From UBA8199 sp035358715 (lineage in GTDB: Bacteria; Verrucomicrobiota; Verrucomicrobiia; Limisphaerales; UBA8199): a DNA stretch of 10,205 nucleotides. The translations under genes and the position numbers were made by a program. Shown here in pieces: positions 8,966 to 10,205 of this stretch (its first letter is position 1; each line of letters starts with the position of its first letter). The stretch covers positions 1-10,205 of the forward strand of contig DAOPPX010000149.1 in NCBI GenBank assembly GCA_035358715.1, written 5' to 3'. The notes under the pieces were generated by a model. It ran no database searches, was not told the DNA's origin, and worked only from the letters and a program-made list of their open reading frames with translations.

Positions 8966-9604
8966 CTACTTGCCCCAAAGTCGGGAGCCCGATTGCCCGG
9001 CTGCGAGCAGAACTCTGTCGTTTCTTCCCGGCGGTGGCGCCGTTTCAACCGTTGGCTTCCGTTCGGCCAGCCGGGCAGTCTGAATCGTTGAGCGGCGCAG
9101 GCGCCAGATGCCGAGCAAGGTGTAGAAAGCCACCGCCAGCGCATAGGCGACAATCCCCAGCCCGATCGCCAGCGGCACGAGCCGCCATTCGCTGAAATAA
9201 ATCACTGCCGCGCCCACGCCGCCGGTCAGCACGGTCTGGCCAAACAGGCAAAAGAGGTAAAGCGTAACGCTCGTTTCCTGCACCCGCTCGATGTGCCACT
9301 CACGGTAAAGGTGTTCGCCAAGGGAGCGCATCAGCCACGCGGATTGAAAATTGCGGGCGGCCACCAGCGCGCTGGTGGTGCTGATCACAATCGCGGGCAG
9401 CGGCCAGAACGCGAAGCCGATGCAGAGCGCCAGGTTCACGGGAATGCCCCACTTCCAGCCGAGCCTCCGGGCGATTGGGTTGCCTTCCAGCACCATGTTG
9501 GGCGTGGCCACCCAGGTGCTCAGGAAGTCCATGCCCCGCGACACAGCCAGCAAGAGAAACATCAGGCCGTAGCTGCGGCTGGCGAATGGAACAAACTCCT
9601 CCAT
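8966..9604 (-). CDS. Hypothetical membrane protein, four predicted transmembrane segments
   Basis: A 212-residue hydrophobic protein I cannot name. Likely membrane segments are at about 12-32, 53-80, 113-137 and 142-166, followed by a basic, Pro/Gly-rich soluble tail (168-212). Segment 1 leads into D26-x3-T30 and then E40-x-N42-P43 (DFLSTW…LEGNPIARRLG). This arrangement resembles small DUF5658-like membrane proteins, though the similarity is by eye only. Segment 2 includes WGIPVNLALCIGFAFWP. The start is fixed by context: its ATG at 9604-9602 overlaps the hisI stop as TAATG, with AAAGAAG just before it, which implies translational coupling. trpE follows after 18 bp. An in-frame extension up to 9769 exists but would lie wholly inside hisI and lacks family-like sequence. 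Its place between two amino-acid biosynthesis genes is not explained by any visible motif. Confidence 0.8.
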   Translation of the reverse strand: MEEFVPFASRSYGLMFLLLAVSRGMDFLSTWVATPNMVLEGNPIARRLGWKWGIPVNLALCIGFAFWPLPAIVISTTSALVAARNFQSAWLMRSLGEHLYREWHIERVQETSVTLYLFCLFGQTVLTGGVGAAVIYFSEWRLVPLAIGLGIVAYALAVAFYTLLGIWRLRRSTIQTARLAERKPTVETAPPPGRNDRVLLAAGQSGSRLWGK

Positions 9605-9996
9605 TACTTCTTTGCACCGTAAATCTGCTCGGGCGTCTGGAGCTGCGGCTCGGTAACCCGGCAGGTCGCGCCATCGCTCTGGACCGTCCGGAAGAAGCAC
9701 GACTGATAGCCCTCGTGGCAAGCCGCGCCGATTTGCTCCACCTGGATCAGGAGTGTGTCGCCGTCGCAATCGAGCGCAACGCTCTTCACGGTCTGGGTAT
9801 GGCCGCTGGACTCGCCTTTCATCCAGTACTTCTGGCGCGACCGGCTCCAGAAGTGCGTCTTGCCGGTGGCCAGAGTCTTCTCAAGCGAAGCGCGGTTCAT
9901 CCAGGCCATCATCAGCACGCGCCCGCCCTGTTGCTCCTGGATAATAGCCGGGATCAGGCCGTTCGCATCATACTTCAGTTGATCGTAAAAGCTCAT
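9604..9996 (-). CDS. hisI: Phosphoribosyl-AMP cyclohydrolase
   Basis: Opens the adenine ring of phosphoribosyl-AMP in histidine biosynthesis (third step), a cytoplasmic Zn2+/Mg2+ enzyme. The 130-residue product is the standalone single-domain form; there is no fused HisE pyrophosphohydrolase domain. Family motifs are complete: VLMMAWMNRASLEKT (27-41), HFWSRSRQKYWMKGESSGH (48-66), the Mg-binding DCDGD (D77, D79, D81), and zinc cysteines C78, C93 and C100 in DCD and GAACHEGYQSCF. The start at 9996 gives MSFYDQLKYDANGLIPAI, which fits the family. An upstream in-frame ATG at 10107 would add 37 residues without homology and begin inside a palindrome. No strong Shine-Dalgarno is visible. It is the first gene of the probable hisI–membrane protein–trpE run. 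No other his gene is adjacent in the window. Confidence 0.95.
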   Translation of the reverse strand: MSFYDQLKYDANGLIPAIIQEQQGGRVLMMAWMNRASLEKTLATGKTHFWSRSRQKYWMKGESSGHTQTVKSVALDCDGDTLLIQVEQIGAACHEGYQSCFFRTVQSDGATCRVTEPQLQTPEQIYGAKK

Positions 9997-10093
9997 AAGC
10001 GCAAATCTGCCGAAGCCATAAAGTAGCAGATTTCCGGGCGCGGACCATGAAAAAAACGAACTCTTCGCTGCTTTCGGCGCCAATTCAAAACAG

Positions 10094-10107
10094 GTGGCAT
10101 TTGCCAC
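10094..10107. promoter_or_regulatory. Perfect palindrome GTGGCA-TT-TGCCAC, possible operator
   Basis: Two 6-bp inverted arms with a 2-bp spacer sit in the 149-bp gap between hisI and the divergent plus-strand gene, about 40 bp before the latter's ATG and about 100 bp before hisI. Size and symmetry fit a dimeric repressor site. No T-run follows on either strand, so a terminator is unlikely. The regulator is unknown. Confidence 0.35.
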
Positions 10108-10135
10108 ACTACTGGTTGCGGTTCACTTCAACCTA

Positions 10136-10143
10136 GGGAGGAG
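10136..10143 (+). promoter_or_regulatory. Strong Shine-Dalgarno of the divergent gene
   Basis: GGGAGGAG lies 2 nt before the ATG at 10146, with its GGAGG core about 4 nt upstream of the start. It is the clearest ribosome-binding site in the window and is the main support for the short partial gene that follows. Confidence 0.5.
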
Positions 10144-10145
10144 TC

Positions 10146-10205
10146 ATGAAGTTCTTTGCAGCCGTCGCAATTGGCGCGCCCAACGGCTCCAGGCATCGCA
10201 GCGTT
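10146..10205 (+). CDS. Start of an unidentified gene, truncated by the window end
   Basis: Only 20 codons are visible (MKFFAAVAIGAPNGSRHRSV), open to the window edge. Support comes from the strong Shine-Dalgarno just before the ATG and the divergent layout relative to hisI, with a shared upstream region containing a perfect palindrome. The beginning MKFFAAVAIGA is mildly hydrophobic with a lysine at position 2, but the polar and basic residues that follow within 20 residues argue against a standard signal peptide. No family can be assigned from so short a piece, and it could prove not to be a gene. Confidence 0.35.
   Translation, partial: MKFFAAVAIGAPNGSRHRSV

Noticed and set aside
8966..9769. 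Longer start for the membrane protein at 9769
   Set aside because: The extension would lie entirely inside hisI in another frame; the ATG at 9604 overlaps the hisI stop in a typical coupled arrangement.
9604..10107. Longer hisI start at 10107
   Set aside because: The 37 extra residues have no HisI homology; the ATG at 9996 matches the family N-terminus.

Overview
This GC-rich window reads as an ordinary chromosomal segment of a free-living Gram-negative bacterium. The style of the proteins (RpoN, a soluble multi-PAS hybrid kinase, an NPCBM-type remnant) and the G/C-rich intergenic repeat suggest Verrucomicrobiota (Pedosphaera/Limisphaera-like). That is an impression from the sequence, not a database result. 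No transposase, phage, CRISPR or RNA gene was found.

All complete genes lie on the minus strand. In transcription order (right to left) they are: hisI (phosphoribosyl-AMP cyclohydrolase); a four-segment membrane protein whose ATG overlaps the hisI stop codon; trpE (anthranilate synthase component I), 18 bp further on; after a 228-bp gap, an enolase-superfamily protein related to muconate-lactonizing enzymes; after a 141-bp gap, a 1189-residue soluble hybrid histidine kinase; and after a 70-bp gap, rpoN (sigma-54). At the right edge a divergent plus-strand gene begins with a strong ribosome-binding site and is cut by the window end.

The left 495 bases hold no complete gene. They contain a long near-perfect hairpin built from 11-nt GGAGG-type units in inverted orientation. 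Next to it is a plus-strand relic of the C-terminal part of an NPCBM carbohydrate-binding module, which runs convergently into the end of rpoN.

The most interesting regulatory signal is a 15/16 match to the sigma-54 -24/-12 consensus, correctly oriented 36 bp upstream of the kinase ATG. Because rpoN is the next gene downstream on the same strand, this could form a loop in which sigma-54 drives a sensor kinase and, by read-through, its own gene. A second sigma-54-like site lies on the plus strand in the kinase-rpoN gap and would fire antisense into the kinase gene. I see no clearly new multi-gene system. The strongest leads are this circuit, the inverted 11-mer array, the unusual insertion in the enolase-superfamily protein and a G9 tract inside trpE.
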